A DNA stretch of 24,277 nucleotides from DASQDT01 sp036380435 (GTDB taxonomy: Bacteria; Acidobacteriota; Blastocatellia; Pyrinomonadales; Pyrinomonadaceae): the NCBI GenBank assembly GCA_036380435.1, contig DASVES010000445.1, forward strand, positions 1 through 24,277, given 5' to 3'. Positions 8,598 to 15,347 of the stretch are shown in pieces. The notes beneath the pieces are model-generated. The model searched no databases, had not been told where the DNA came from, and saw only the letters and a list, made by a program, of their open reading frames with translations. The first letter of the stretch is position 1. Each line of letters opens with the position of its first letter. The position numbers were made by a program, and so were the translations under genes.

Positions 8598-8744
8598 AGG
8601 CGCTCGGCGGCGCGGGTCGGCTTGACGCGGCGCGAGTCGCGGTGTTAGGTTGCTGGCCGCCGCGGCGAAAACCGCCGCGCATGTTCTTTGGACAATTCGT
8701 CACATCGCTAAATCAACTCCCGCGCTAACGGCGCGAGGGGTTGA

Positions 8745-8915
8745 CCGTCGCAGGTTGACAAGGGAAGTCGGGTGCAAAGCCCGCACGGTTCCCGCCACTG
8801 TGTACCGGCGATTGTGCCGCCCGCGAATCATGCCACTGGCGCTTCTTCAACATACAGCGCCGGGAAGGCCGCGGCCGGCGCGTCCGAGCCGGGAGTCAGG
8901 AAACCTTGCCTGCAA
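8745..8915 (+). ncRNA. Cobalamin (AdoCbl-type) riboswitch aptamer
   Basis: The conserved order of the cobalamin riboswitch is visible. GCAGG (8750-8754) can pair with CCTGC (8909-8913) as the closing helix. A GGGAA/TTCCC helix encloses CGGG-TGCAAAG-CCCG (8761-8793), followed by CCGCCACTG (8792-8800). The second GCCACTGGCGC ... GCGCCGGGAAGGC arm spans about 8832-8869, and then comes the B12 box, GAGCCGGGAGTCAGGAAACC (8886-8905), continuing TTGCC. A 13-bp, single-bulge hairpin lies directly 5' (8713-8744), where the arms TCAACTCCCGCGC and GCGCGAGGGGTTGA pair. The element lies upstream of a BtuB-like receptor gene, the classical target. Aptamer edges are approximate. A weak promoter candidate (TTGGAC 8688, TAAATC 8709, 15-bp spacing) is not secure. 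Confidence 0.93.
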
Positions 8916-8919
8916 GATT

Positions 8920-8998
8920 AGAGGTCAGAGGTCAGAGGTTAGAGGTCAGTAAAGCCAAGCTGTTTTTACTGACCTCTAACCTCTGACCTCTGACCTCT
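8920..8998. repeat. Perfect 34-bp inverted repeat B of GAGGTCA heptads inside the riboswitch leader
   Basis: The left arm (8920-8953) and right arm (8965-8998) are perfect reverse complements over 34 bp around an 11-base spacer. Each arm is four in-register heptads: GAGGTCA, GAGGTCA, GAGGTTA, GAGGTCA, then GTAAA toward the loop. The variant third heptad is mirrored exactly. The outer right end reads ACCTCTGC (8993-9000), a terminus shared with repeat E. It starts about five bases after the B12 box, so in RNA it would form a very stable hairpin between the aptamer and the downstream terminator. Confidence 0.97.
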
Positions 8999-9003
8999 GC
9001 TTT

Positions 9004-9195
9004 GGACGGAGGCGACCGCTTGTGCCCCGGGAAAGGGCGAGTGGCGTCCAGGCGTTGATCTTGAGAAGGCCGCCCCCGCGTGGCGCGCGCGAAGTTTCCC
9101 GACGCGACGCGCGGCGGCGACAGCCTTCGATTCAAAGTTCAACCGCATGAGGCCCTCGGTCTTCCCCACTTCAGGGAAGACCGAGGGCCTTTTTT
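9004..9195 (+). promoter_or_regulatory. btuB leader downstream of the aptamer: structured stem and probable expression platform
   Basis: The 771-base gap 8598-9368 is a long 5' leader. After the aptamer and repeat B comes a three-tier hairpin at 9004-9049. GGACG pairs with CGTCC, CCGCT with AGTGG (one G-T pair), and GCCC with GGGC around a CGGGAAA loop. The stretch 9050-9150 has no feature I recognise. A rho-independent terminator ends the block at 9151-9195. An explicit antiterminator pairing was not found, so the switching mechanism is inferred from the order aptamer, terminator, gene. Confidence 0.5.
9151..9195 (+). terminator. Leader terminator between the cobalamin aptamer and btuB
   Basis: A perfect 16-bp stem, GGCCCTCGGTCTTCCC / GGGAAGACCGAGGGCC (9151-9166 with 9174-9189), closes a 7-base loop and runs straight into six T residues (9190-9195). 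It lies 236 bases after the aptamer and 173 bases before the receptor ATG. That position suits premature termination when cobalamin is bound. Confidence 0.93.
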
Positions 9196-9293
9196 GTGGT
9201 CGGACGTGGCGGCGCATTTCGGTCGGATGACCCCGACGCGCCGCCCAAGATACACACGCATTTTCCGTCCTTCTCAAGAGCCGCTGGCACACG

Positions 9294-9354
9294 GCCGTTC
9301 AGCACTGAGTCTTTAATTTTGGCTGATCGCTGAAAGCTAAAAGCTAACGGCTTT
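9294..9354. repeat. Eroded inverted repeat I (GCTAAAA/GCTGAAA heptads)
   Basis: Four in-register heptads, GCTGATC, GCTGAAA, GCTAAAA and GCTAACG, occupy 9322-9349. The outer end is ACGGCTTT (9347-9354). The opposite arm is degenerate, with only GCCGTT (9294-9299) and scattered matches retained. Read on the other strand the units are TTAGCT/TTCAGC, the same as repeat F. The right end touches the AAGGAA ribosome binding site of the receptor gene (9355-9360). Confidence 0.6.
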
Positions 9355-9368
9355 AAGGAATTCAAACG

Positions 9369-11888
9369 ATGAGAAGGAATCACTACGGGGCCGGCCGCGC
9401 GCCGGCGAAAATCACACACGCCCTCTTCATCCTTCTGGCGTGCGCGGGCGTGTGCCACGCGCGGCAGCAGCAGCAGCAACCGTCGTCGTCCTCTTCTGCC
9501 GCCGTCGTGGCCGGTCGTGTCACAGACGAGCGCGGCGGCGCGCTTCAGGGCGCGAGCGTGACGCTCTACGAACGCGCCTCGACGGTCGCGACGCGCTTGG
9601 CCACCGCGACCGACGGCGCTGGCCGCTACAGCTTCGAGCGTCTCGCGCCCGGCGAGTACGTGCTCGAAGCCGAGGCCGAGGGGTTCGCCGCGTCGCGCGC
9701 GCGCGTGCTCAGGGTCGCGCGCGCGTCGTCGCAGCTCGACATCGACATCACGCTCGAAGTGGCGGGCGTCCGCGAGGAAGTCGTCGTCACGGCGCAGGAC
9801 GCGCCGCAGACCTCGGACGAAGTCTCGAAGGCCGTGGACGTGGTGACCGGGCGCGAGATGGACGAGCGCAACGAGTACTCCATCGCCGAGGCGCTGCGGA
9901 CGGTGCCGGGCCTGCGCGTCCAACAGTCGGGAGGCCCCGGCGCCTTCACCTCGATCAAGACGCGCGGCTTGCGTAATCAGGACACGGCCGTCCTCATCGA
10001 CGGCCTGCGCCTGCGCGACGTGACGGCCCCGCAGGGCGACGCCTCCGGCTTTCTCGGCGACCTCGTCTCGACGGGCGCGGGGCGCGTCGAAGTCCTGCGC
10101 GGCTCCGGCTCGTCGCTCTACGGGACGAACGCCGTCGGCGGCGTCGTCAACATCGTCACCGAAGAAGCGGGCGGCCCCTTCCGCGGCCAACTGCTCGCCG
10201 AGGGCGGCGGCCTCGGCCTCGCGCGCGGCCGCTTGCAGCTCGCGGGCGGCGCGGGCGAGGCCGACCGCCTCGTCTACAGCGCCGCCCTGTCGCACCTCAA
10301 CGTCTCGCGCGGAATCGACTCCGAGGACGCGGCGCGCAACACGAGCGCGCAGGGCCGCGTCGTCGTGCGTCTGACGCCGACCACCACGTTCTCGGGGCGT
10401 CTCTACGCCGCGGACTCGTTCGCGCAACTAAACGAGAACCCGCTGGCCGTCGGCGCGCTGCCGGCGTCCGGCGTGATCGACGCCCGGCCGCTCGCGCCCT
10501 CCGAGCTGCGACGCTTCAACGGGGGGACGCCGCTCGGCGACCTCAACCTCGGCGATGCGACCTTCATCCCCGGCGCCGACGACGCCGACAACTCACGCGC
10601 GGGCCGCTTCCTTTCAGGCGCACTCACCTTCGCCGGGCGTCCGTCGGAAAACGTCGGCTACTCCGTCACCTACCACGGCCTCGCCACGCGCAACTCCTTC
10701 CGCGAGGGGCCGTCCGTTTCCGGCGGCGTCTTCGACTTCCTCTTCTTCGACCCCACCGGCTCGACACGCAACGACTTCGACGGCGCCACGCACACTCTGA
10801 ATGTACGCGCCGACTTCCGCCTCAGCCGGCACAACGCCGTCACCGCCGGCTACGAGTTCGAGCGCGAGAATTTTCTGAACGACACGCTCGCTGTCCTGCC
10901 TTCGGAAAACTCCACGGTCGAAGTCTCCGAGCGCAGCCACGCCTTCTTCGTCCGCGATCAGCTCCGCTTTCTCGACGACCGACTCCAAATCACCGCCGCC
11001 TTCCGCGCGCAGTTCTTCTCACTGAGCACGCCGCAATTCACGCCCGCCGCCGGGAGTCCCTTCGGCGACATCCAGTTCGTCGCCCCGGCCGACGCCTACA
11101 CGGGCGACGGCTCCGTCGCCTATTTCTTTCAACGGACAAACACAAAGCTGCGCGCGCACGTCGGCAGCGGCTACCGTAAGCCGTCGCTCTTCGAGCGCTT
11201 CGGCAGTTTCCTCTGCACCTTCTGCGGCGGAGCGCCCGCGTTTCTCCCGCTCGGCGACCCGCGCCTCGCCCCCGAGCGCTCCATCGCCTTCGATGCCGGA
11301 CTCGATCAGACGCTCGCACGCGACCGCGTGCGTCTGTCGGCCACGTACTTCTACACGCGACTTCAAGAGGTCGTCGGTTTCGGCCCCGTCGGCGCAAGCG
11401 ACCCCTTCGGCCGCACGTTCGACGGCTACGTCAACACGGGCGGCGGCCTCGCTCGCGGGCTGGAGTTGAGCGCGCGCCTCGCCCCCGCGCGCGCACTCGA
11501 CCTCTTCGTCTCTTACACACACACCAACAGCGACCAGCGCCGCCCCGTGGTCGCGGGCGTGCTCGAAGCCTTCGGCATTCCCGACCACCAGTTCTCGCTC
11601 GTCGCCACGGGGCGCGTCGGCCGCCGCGTCCTCCTGAACTTCGACCTCGCGGCGACGAGCGACTATCTCGCGCCACTGTTCGACCCGGCGACGTTCAGTT
11701 CGCGCGCCTTCCGCTTTCGCGGCCTCGTCAAAGGCGACCTCGGCGCGAGCTACACCTGGCCGCTCTCCGAGACGCGCTCGTTGCGCTTCTTCGGCCACGT
11801 CGAGAACCTGTTTGATCGCGACTACTACGAGAACGGCTTCCGCACGCCGGGTCGCCACGGCCGCGCCGGCGCGGCGCTCAACTTTTAG
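9369..11888 (+). CDS. btuB: BtuB-like TonB-dependent cobalamin receptor with carboxypeptidase-regulatory domain
   Basis: This 839-residue outer-membrane receptor has a signal-like N-terminus, a short Gln/Ser-rich linker (QQQQQPSSSSS), and a CarboxypepD_reg domain at about 48-130 (VVAGRVTDERGGALQGASVTLYE ... GRYSFERLAPGEYVLEAEAEGF). A TonB-box-like REEVVVTAQ follows, then a plug with YSIAEALRTVPGLRVQQSGG, TSIKTRGLRNQDTAVLIDGLRLRD and VEVLRGSGSSLYGTNAVGGVVNIVT. The barrel ends FENGFRTPGRHGRAGAALNF-like, with a terminal Phe. The substrate call comes from context: a cobalamin riboswitch upstream and BtuF/D/C genes downstream. AAGGAA sits eight bases before the ATG. Classical BtuB is shorter (about 600 residues) and lacks the extra N-terminal domain. 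Corrinoid specificity, for example cobinamide versus cobalamin, cannot be told. Confidence 0.9.
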   Translation: MRRNHYGAGRAPAKITHALFILLACAGVCHARQQQQQPSSSSSAAVVAGRVTDERGGALQGASVTLYERASTVATRLATATDGAGRYSFERLAPGEYVLEAEAEGFAASRARVLRVARASSQLDIDITLEVAGVREEVVVTAQDAPQTSDEVSKAVDVVTGREMDERNEYSIAEALRTVPGLRVQQSGGPGAFTSIKTRGLRNQDTAVLIDGLRLRDVTAPQGDASGFLGDLVSTGAGRVEVLRGSGSSLYGTNAVGGVVNIVTEEAGGPFRGQLLAEGGGLGLARGRLQLAGGAGEADRLVYSAALSHLNVSRGIDSEDAARNTSAQGRVVVRLTPTTTFSGRLYAADSFAQLNENPLAVGALPASGVIDARPLAPSELRRFNGGTPLGDLNLGDATFIPGADDADNSRAGRFLSGALTFAGRPSENVGYSVTYHGLATRNSFREGPSVSGGVFDFLFFDPTGSTRNDFDGATHTLNVRADFRLSRHNAVTAGYEFERENFLNDTLAVLPSENSTVEVSERSHAFFVRDQLRFLDDRLQITAAFRAQFFSLSTPQFTPAAGSPFGDIQFVAPADAYTGDGSVAYFFQRTNTKLRAHVGSGYRKPSLFERFGSFLCTFCGGAPAFLPLGDPRLAPERSIAFDAGLDQTLARDRVRLSATYFYTRLQEVVGFGPVGASDPFGRTFDGYVNTGGGLARGLELSARLAPARALDLFVSYTHTNSDQRRPVVAGVLEAFGIPDHQFSLVATGRVGRRVLLNFDLAATSDYLAPLFDPATFSSRAFRFRGLVKGDLGASYTWPLSETRSLRFFGHVENLFDRDYYENGFRTPGRHGRAGAALNF

Positions 11889-11891
11889 CGA

Positions 11892-12100
11892 GGGATGAGG
11901 GCGGAGGGATGAGGGATGAAGGATGCGGCGAGCACAGTACCGCGAGCGGTGGCGAGCGGGTATGTCTATGATGAGAGGCCAGCCGCGCGCACGCGAGACC
12001 CGCGAGGCTTCCGCTCGCGGTACTGATGTCGATGGGTCAATGAGTCAATGAGTCAATGAATCAATCTCCTACTCATCCCTCATCCCTCATCCCTCATCCC
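11892..12100. repeat. Composite nested inverted repeat C (GGGATGA heptads outside, 15-bp GC-rich palindrome inside)
   Basis: The outer left arm has five in-register heptads at 11892-11926: GGGATGA, GGGCGGA, GGGATGA, GGGATGA, AGGATGC. The outer right arm has four perfect TCATCCC heptads at 12073-12100. Nested inside, CAGTACCGCGAGCGG (11935-11949) is exactly mirrored at 12011-12025, and GCGGGT (11956-11961) is mirrored by ACCCGC (11998-12003). A third unit, GTCAATGA, occurs three times in tandem (12036-12059). The right arm runs into the 5' end of the DUF5522 reading frame. Confidence 0.9.
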
Positions 12101-12277
12101 TTGAAAGAGGGTGAGGATTATTACCGTGAAGGTGCGTTCGTGGTCTTCACCGCGCGCTATCACTTGCGGCGCGGCTACTGCTGCGAGAGCGGCTGTCGCC
12201 ACTGTCCGTATCGAGGCGTCGTCGTGCCGGCCGGCGCGAGTGAGGACGCTTTGACTGATGAGGCGGAAAGTCGATGA
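12056..12277 (+). CDS. DUF5522 small cysteine-rich protein
   Basis: This is a protein of 73 residues or fewer, recognised by EGEDYYREGAFVVFTARYHLRRGYCCESGCRHCPYRG. The CC-x3-CxxC cluster and the YHLxRGYCC...CRHCPY pattern are characteristic of DUF5522. The cysteines suggest metal binding or Fe-S chemistry, but no function is established. The first 15 residues from the ATG at 12056 (MNQSPTHPSSLIPHP) are encoded by repeat C. A TTG at 12101, directly after the last heptad, would give a 58-residue protein beginning (M)KEGEDYY, closer to the conserved core. Neither start has a visible Shine-Dalgarno. The stop overlaps the btuF-like start as ATGA, so the gene is coupled into the cobalamin uptake operon. 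Confidence 0.8.
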   Translation: MNQSPTHPSSLIPHPLKEGEDYYREGAFVVFTARYHLRRGYCCESGCRHCPYRGVVVPAGASEDALTDEAESR

Positions 12278-13233
12278 ATAAGAATATGAGTTCGTGCCGG
12301 TCGCCACTGGAGAGCTTGCGCGTCGTGCGGGCGCTCATGTTCGCCGCGCTATTGTGTCTCGGGGCAGTCTCCTGCGGGCGCGAGGGCGGCATCGGGAGTT
12401 CGGCGGGCGGCGTCTCCGAGCCGGCGGTTGGCGCGGCGCGGCCCCGCCGTATCATCTCGCTCAGTCCGAGCGCGACCGAGATTCTTCACGGCGTCGGGGC
12501 CTTCGAGCGCGTCGTGGCGGTGTCGAGCTACTGCGACTTCCCGCCGCAGGTCGCCACGCTTCCGCGCGTCGGCGGCTGGAACAACCCGAACCTCGAACAG
12601 ATCGCCTCGCTGCGCCCCGACCTCGTCGTCTTCGCCGACGCGCAGGAGCCGTTCATCAAGGAGAAGGTGGAGGCGCTGGGGATAAAAACATTGAGCATCC
12701 CGAGCCGTTCGGTCGAGGACGCGCTGGCGTCGATAGAGCTGGTGGGCGGAGCCACGGGCGACGCGGAGGCGGGCCGCCGGCTCGCCGCCGAGACGCGCGC
12801 AAAGCTCGACGACGTGCGCGCGCGCACGGCCGCGCTCCCGCGCCGCCGCGTCCTGTGCGTGGTTGACCGCATCCCCGGCACGCTGCGCGACATCTATGCG
12901 GCGAGCGAGGGAAGTTTCCCGGCGCAGCTTGTGGAGATGGCGGGCGGCTCGTCGGTCGCGCCGCCGTCGGCGGGCGGGTGGGGCAAGATGCAGAAGGAGG
13001 CCATCGTCGCGCTCGACCCGGAGATCATCATCGATCTGATGATGCAGTCGTCGGAGGGCGGACTCTCCGAGAACACGCAGGAGGTCTGGAGCGAGCTGGG
13101 ACAGATCAAGGCCGTGCGCGAGGGGCGCGTCCATCACCTGCGCGACACGAAGCTGATTCACCCCTCGCAGTTCGTCGGCGACGCGGCGCTGCGGTTCGCC
13201 GAGCTGATTCACCCGGAGGCTTTTGGGAAGTAG
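12274..13233 (+). CDS. btuF: BtuF-like cobalamin-binding lipoprotein of an ABC importer
   Basis: This 319-residue periplasmic binding protein belongs to the FepB/BtuF class III fold (PF01497). The signal has a lipobox (LCLGAVSC, Cys34), so it is membrane-tethered. Typical motifs are RRIISLSPSATEILHGVGAFERVVAVSSYCDFPP, LPRVGGWNNPNLEQIASLRPDLVV and IPGTLRDIYAASEGSFPAQLVEMAGG, followed by DPEIIIDLMMQS. The phrase SPSATEIL followed by the aromatic SSYCDFPP resembles BtuF more than siderophore binders. That assignment is supported by the upstream riboswitch and the downstream ATPase, permease and adenosyltransferase. The ATG overlaps the preceding stop (ATGA). An inverted repeat of about 89 bases separates it from the ATPase gene. 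Confidence 0.9.
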   Translation: MNKNMSSCRSPLESLRVVRALMFAALLCLGAVSCGREGGIGSSAGGVSEPAVGAARPRRIISLSPSATEILHGVGAFERVVAVSSYCDFPPQVATLPRVGGWNNPNLEQIASLRPDLVVFADAQEPFIKEKVEALGIKTLSIPSRSVEDALASIELVGGATGDAEAGRRLAAETRAKLDDVRARTAALPRRRVLCVVDRIPGTLRDIYAASEGSFPAQLVEMAGGSSVAPPSAGGWGKMQKEAIVALDPEIIIDLMMQSSEGGLSENTQEVWSELGQIKAVREGRVHHLRDTKLIHPSQFVGDAALRFAELIHPEAFGK

Positions 13234-13245
13234 TGAGGAAGGGAA

Positions 13246-13334
13246 GGATGGGCCACGGATAAAACGGAGCGGACGGATTAACACGGATTGAATCCGTGTC
13301 GATCTGTTTCATCCGTCTTATCCGTGGCCCATCC
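13246..13334. repeat. Near-closed 44-bp inverted repeat D (CACGGAT-type units)
   Basis: Left arm 13246-13289 and right arm 13291-13334 are separated by a single base. By hand alignment 36 of 44 positions pair: 17 perfect outer bp starting GGATGGGCCACGGATAA, one mismatch, ACGGA, a poorly matched 12-bp block, and nine perfect inner bp, ACACGGATT / AATCCGTGT. Each arm contains about four (A)CGGAT(T) units spaced 9-11 bp apart. It fills most of the btuF-btuD gap. Confidence 0.95.
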
Positions 13335-13354
13335 CGCCGTCCCATGAAGTCGAG

Positions 13355-14158
13355 ATGACGAGCCACACACAAAGCAGCAGCACCCTGATCGAGACGCGCG
13401 GACTCCGCTACGCCTACGCGCCCGGCATGCCCGAGGTGGTGGCGGGCGTGTCGCTCGTCGTCCCGCGCGGGCGTCTGTCGGCGCTCATCGGCGCGAACGG
13501 CTCGGGCAAGTCCACGCTCGTCCGGCTGCTCGGCGGACTGTTCGCTCCCCGCGCCGGTGAAGTCTTGTTCGACGGCGCGCCGCTCGCCGCGTTGGACGCG
13601 CGCGCCCGTGCCCGCCGCATCGCCTACGTGCCGCAGACAATCGCCACCGTCTTCCCCTTCACCGCGCTTGAAGTCGTGCTCACGGGCCGCAGCCCACACA
13701 CCACGCGCTTCCGCTTCGAGGGCGCGCGCGACTTGGGAATTGCCCGCGACGCGCTCGCGGCCGTGGACGCGACGCACCTCGCGGCACGCCCCGTCACGGA
13801 GCTTTCGGGCGGCGAGCGCCAGCTCGTCACGCTGGCTCGCGCGCTCGCGCAGGAGCCGGAGTGCCTGCTCCTCGACGAGCCGTCGGCCTCGCTCGACCTC
13901 AAGCACCGCGCCGGCCTCGTCCGGCACCTGCGACGCCTGCGCGACGAACGCGGGATGACGGCCCTCGTCGTCACGCACGACCTGCAACTGCTCGACCCGG
14001 CCTTCGACCACGTCTTCGCCATGCGCGAGGGGCAACTCGTCGCCGCCGGCGCGCCCGCCGAGGTGCTGCGCGACGAAGTGTTGACCGAGGTCTTCGGCGA
14101 CGAGCACGTCCGCGCCCGCCGCGCGTTTGGACGCACGTTCGTCTGGTCGGAACTCTGA
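13355..14158 (+). CDS. btuD: Cobalamin ABC importer ATPase (BtuD-like)
   Basis: This 267-residue ABC ATPase would energise corrinoid import across the inner membrane. Walker A is GANGSGKST (residues 46-54), the Q-loop region is AYVPQTIATVFPFTALEVVLTGRSPHT, the ABC signature is LSGGERQ (150-156), Walker B is CLLLDEPSASLD (Asp174, Glu175), and the switch His is in LVVTHDLQLL. The FPFTALEVVLTGRSPH stretch is typical of the FecE/BtuD/HmuV group that partners FecCD permeases. The start is the ATG 20 bases after repeat D. The frame ends three bases before the first candidate start of the permease gene. Gene order F-D-C and the upstream riboswitch support a cobalamin substrate over iron-siderophore. 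Confidence 0.92.
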   Translation: MTSHTQSSSTLIETRGLRYAYAPGMPEVVAGVSLVVPRGRLSALIGANGSGKSTLVRLLGGLFAPRAGEVLFDGAPLAALDARARARRIAYVPQTIATVFPFTALEVVLTGRSPHTTRFRFEGARDLGIARDALAAVDATHLAARPVTELSGGERQLVTLARALAQEPECLLLDEPSASLDLKHRAGLVRHLRRLRDERGMTALVVTHDLQLLDPAFDHVFAMREGQLVAAGAPAEVLRDEVLTEVFGDEHVRARRAFGRTFVWSEL

Positions 14159-14167
14159 CGATTGCGA

Positions 14168-15241
14168 ATGTGGTTGGCGGATTTTAAAGTAGAGATGTTG
14201 GTTGATGAAACAAACGAGACGGAGTCGGCGCTGACGGAGCAATCCGCAATCGCCGGCGTGCGTCTGCGCCGTGCGCTGCTGATTTTGTCGGCCGCGCTCG
14301 TCGCCTCCACACTCTTCGCGCTGTGGGCCGGCTACAAGCGGCTCGACGTGGCGGCGCTGTGGACGGACGAGTCGGCGCGCGTCGTCTTCTTCCAACTGCG
14401 TCTGCCGCGCGTGTTGATGGCGGGTGTCGTTGGGGCGTCGCTGGGCGTGGTGGGGGCGGCGCTTCAGGCGCTCTTTCGTAACCCGCTGGCGGAGCCTTTG
14501 ACGCTGGGCGTCTCGGGCGGCGGCGCGCTGGGGGCGAGCGTGGCCATCGCGTTCGGGCTGGGCGCGCGCGTGGCGGGGCTGCCGTTCGTCTTCGTCGCCG
14601 CCTTCCTCGGCGCGCTCGCCTCCGTCCTCGTCGTCTACCGGCTGGCGCGCACGGGCGCGGTCGTGCTGCCCGGCGCGCTCCTCCTCGCCGGCGTCGTGAT
14701 GAACACGGTGGCGCTCTCCTGCGTGGTCGTCGTGCAATACTTCGCCGACTACTCGCGCGCGCTGCAAATCCTGCGCTGGACAATCGGCAGCCTCGATACC
14801 GTCGGCTTCGACCTCCTCTGGCGCATGCTCATCTTTCTCGTTCCCGGCTGGATCGCCCTCTTCGTGATGGCGCGCGACCTGCACCTGCTGGCGGTGGACG
14901 AGGAGACGGCGGCGAGCCTCGGCGTCAACGTGCGGCGCAGCGAGCGGCTGGTGTATGCGGCCGCGGCGCTCGTCGTCGGCGTGACGGTGGCCGTGGGCGG
15001 CACCATCGGCTTCGTCGGCCTCATCGTGCCGCACGCCGTGCGCTTGCTCTTCGGCGAGGACGTGCGCGTCGTGCTGCCGTGCTCGTTCGTCCTCGGCGCG
15101 GCGTTTCTGATGCTGGCCGACGCGGCGGCGCGCACCGTCCTCGTCGCGGGCGAGCTGCCCGTCGGCGCGATTACGGCCGTCGCCGGCGGCCCCGTCTTCC
15201 TGTGGCTGCTCAGGCGACAGCAGCGTTACGCGGCAATGTGA
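14168..15241 (+). CDS. btuC: Cobalamin ABC importer permease (BtuC/FecCD family)
   Basis: This FecCD-family permease of about 357 residues has roughly nine to ten hydrophobic segments. Conserved signatures are RLPRVLMAGVVGASLGVVGAALQALFRNPLAEPLTLGVSGGGALGAS, LPGALLLAGVVMNTV, ILRWTIGSLDTVGFDLLW and GGTIGFVGLIVPHAVRLLFGEDVR. The last contains the GTIGFVGLIVPH coupling region that docks on the ATPase. The N-terminal 35 or so residues are acidic and cytoplasmic. The start is uncertain: ATG at 14168 is used, and TTG 14162 and ATG 14195 are alternatives, none with a strong Shine-Dalgarno. It completes the importer with the two preceding genes. Repeat E begins four bases after the stop. Confidence 0.9.
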   Translation: MWLADFKVEMLVDETNETESALTEQSAIAGVRLRRALLILSAALVASTLFALWAGYKRLDVAALWTDESARVVFFQLRLPRVLMAGVVGASLGVVGAALQALFRNPLAEPLTLGVSGGGALGASVAIAFGLGARVAGLPFVFVAAFLGALASVLVVYRLARTGAVVLPGALLLAGVVMNTVALSCVVVVQYFADYSRALQILRWTIGSLDTVGFDLLWRMLIFLVPGWIALFVMARDLHLLAVDEETAASLGVNVRRSERLVYAAAALVVGVTVAVGGTIGFVGLIVPHAVRLLFGEDVRVVLPCSFVLGAAFLMLADAAARTVLVAGELPVGAITAVAGGPVFLWLLRRQQRYAAM

Positions 15242-15244
15242 AGA

Positions 15245-15330
15245 GCAGCGGTTAGAGGTCAGAGGCTAGAGGTCAGTGAGAGACAGATTCACTCATTACT
15301 GACCTCTGACCTCTGACCTCTGACCTCTGC
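15245..15330. repeat. Inverted repeat E of GAGGTCA heptads between btuC and the adenosyltransferase gene
   Basis: The left arm carries GAGGTCA, GAGGCTA and GAGGTCA (15255-15275). The right arm carries four perfect TGACCTC heptads (15300-15327). The outer ends pair as GCAG (15245) with CTGC (15330). The unit and the right terminus ACCTCTGC are identical to repeat B, 6.3 kb away. Unlike B, the arms differ at a few positions and in copy number. Confidence 0.93.
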
Positions 15331-15345
15331 ACTCCGAAGGAGTGC
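15329..15345 (+). promoter_or_regulatory. Hairpin that includes the ribosome binding site of the adenosyltransferase gene
   Basis: GCACTCC (15329-15335) and GGAGTGC (15339-15345) pair perfectly across a GAA loop. The second arm contains the AAGGAG-like Shine-Dalgarno (15337-15342) for the ATG at 15348. If it forms in mRNA it would hide the ribosome binding site. It overlaps the outer end of repeat E by two bases. Confidence 0.55.
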
Positions 15346-15347
15346 AA

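Noticed and set aside
8920..8998. CRISPR array or intrinsic terminator as an explanation for the heptad repeats
   Set aside because: Units are contiguous 7-mers without spacers and invert across a centre, which is not CRISPR. No T-run follows the stem, and a true terminator lies further down.
11892..12100. Insertion sequence or MITE
   Set aside because: No transposase, no conserved internal sequence and no clear target-site duplication were found by eye. Unit sequences differ between loci.
13106..15034. 642-residue minus-strand frame across btuF, repeat D, btuD and btuC
   Set aside because: His/Arg/Glu-rich shadow of three well-identified plus-strand genes.
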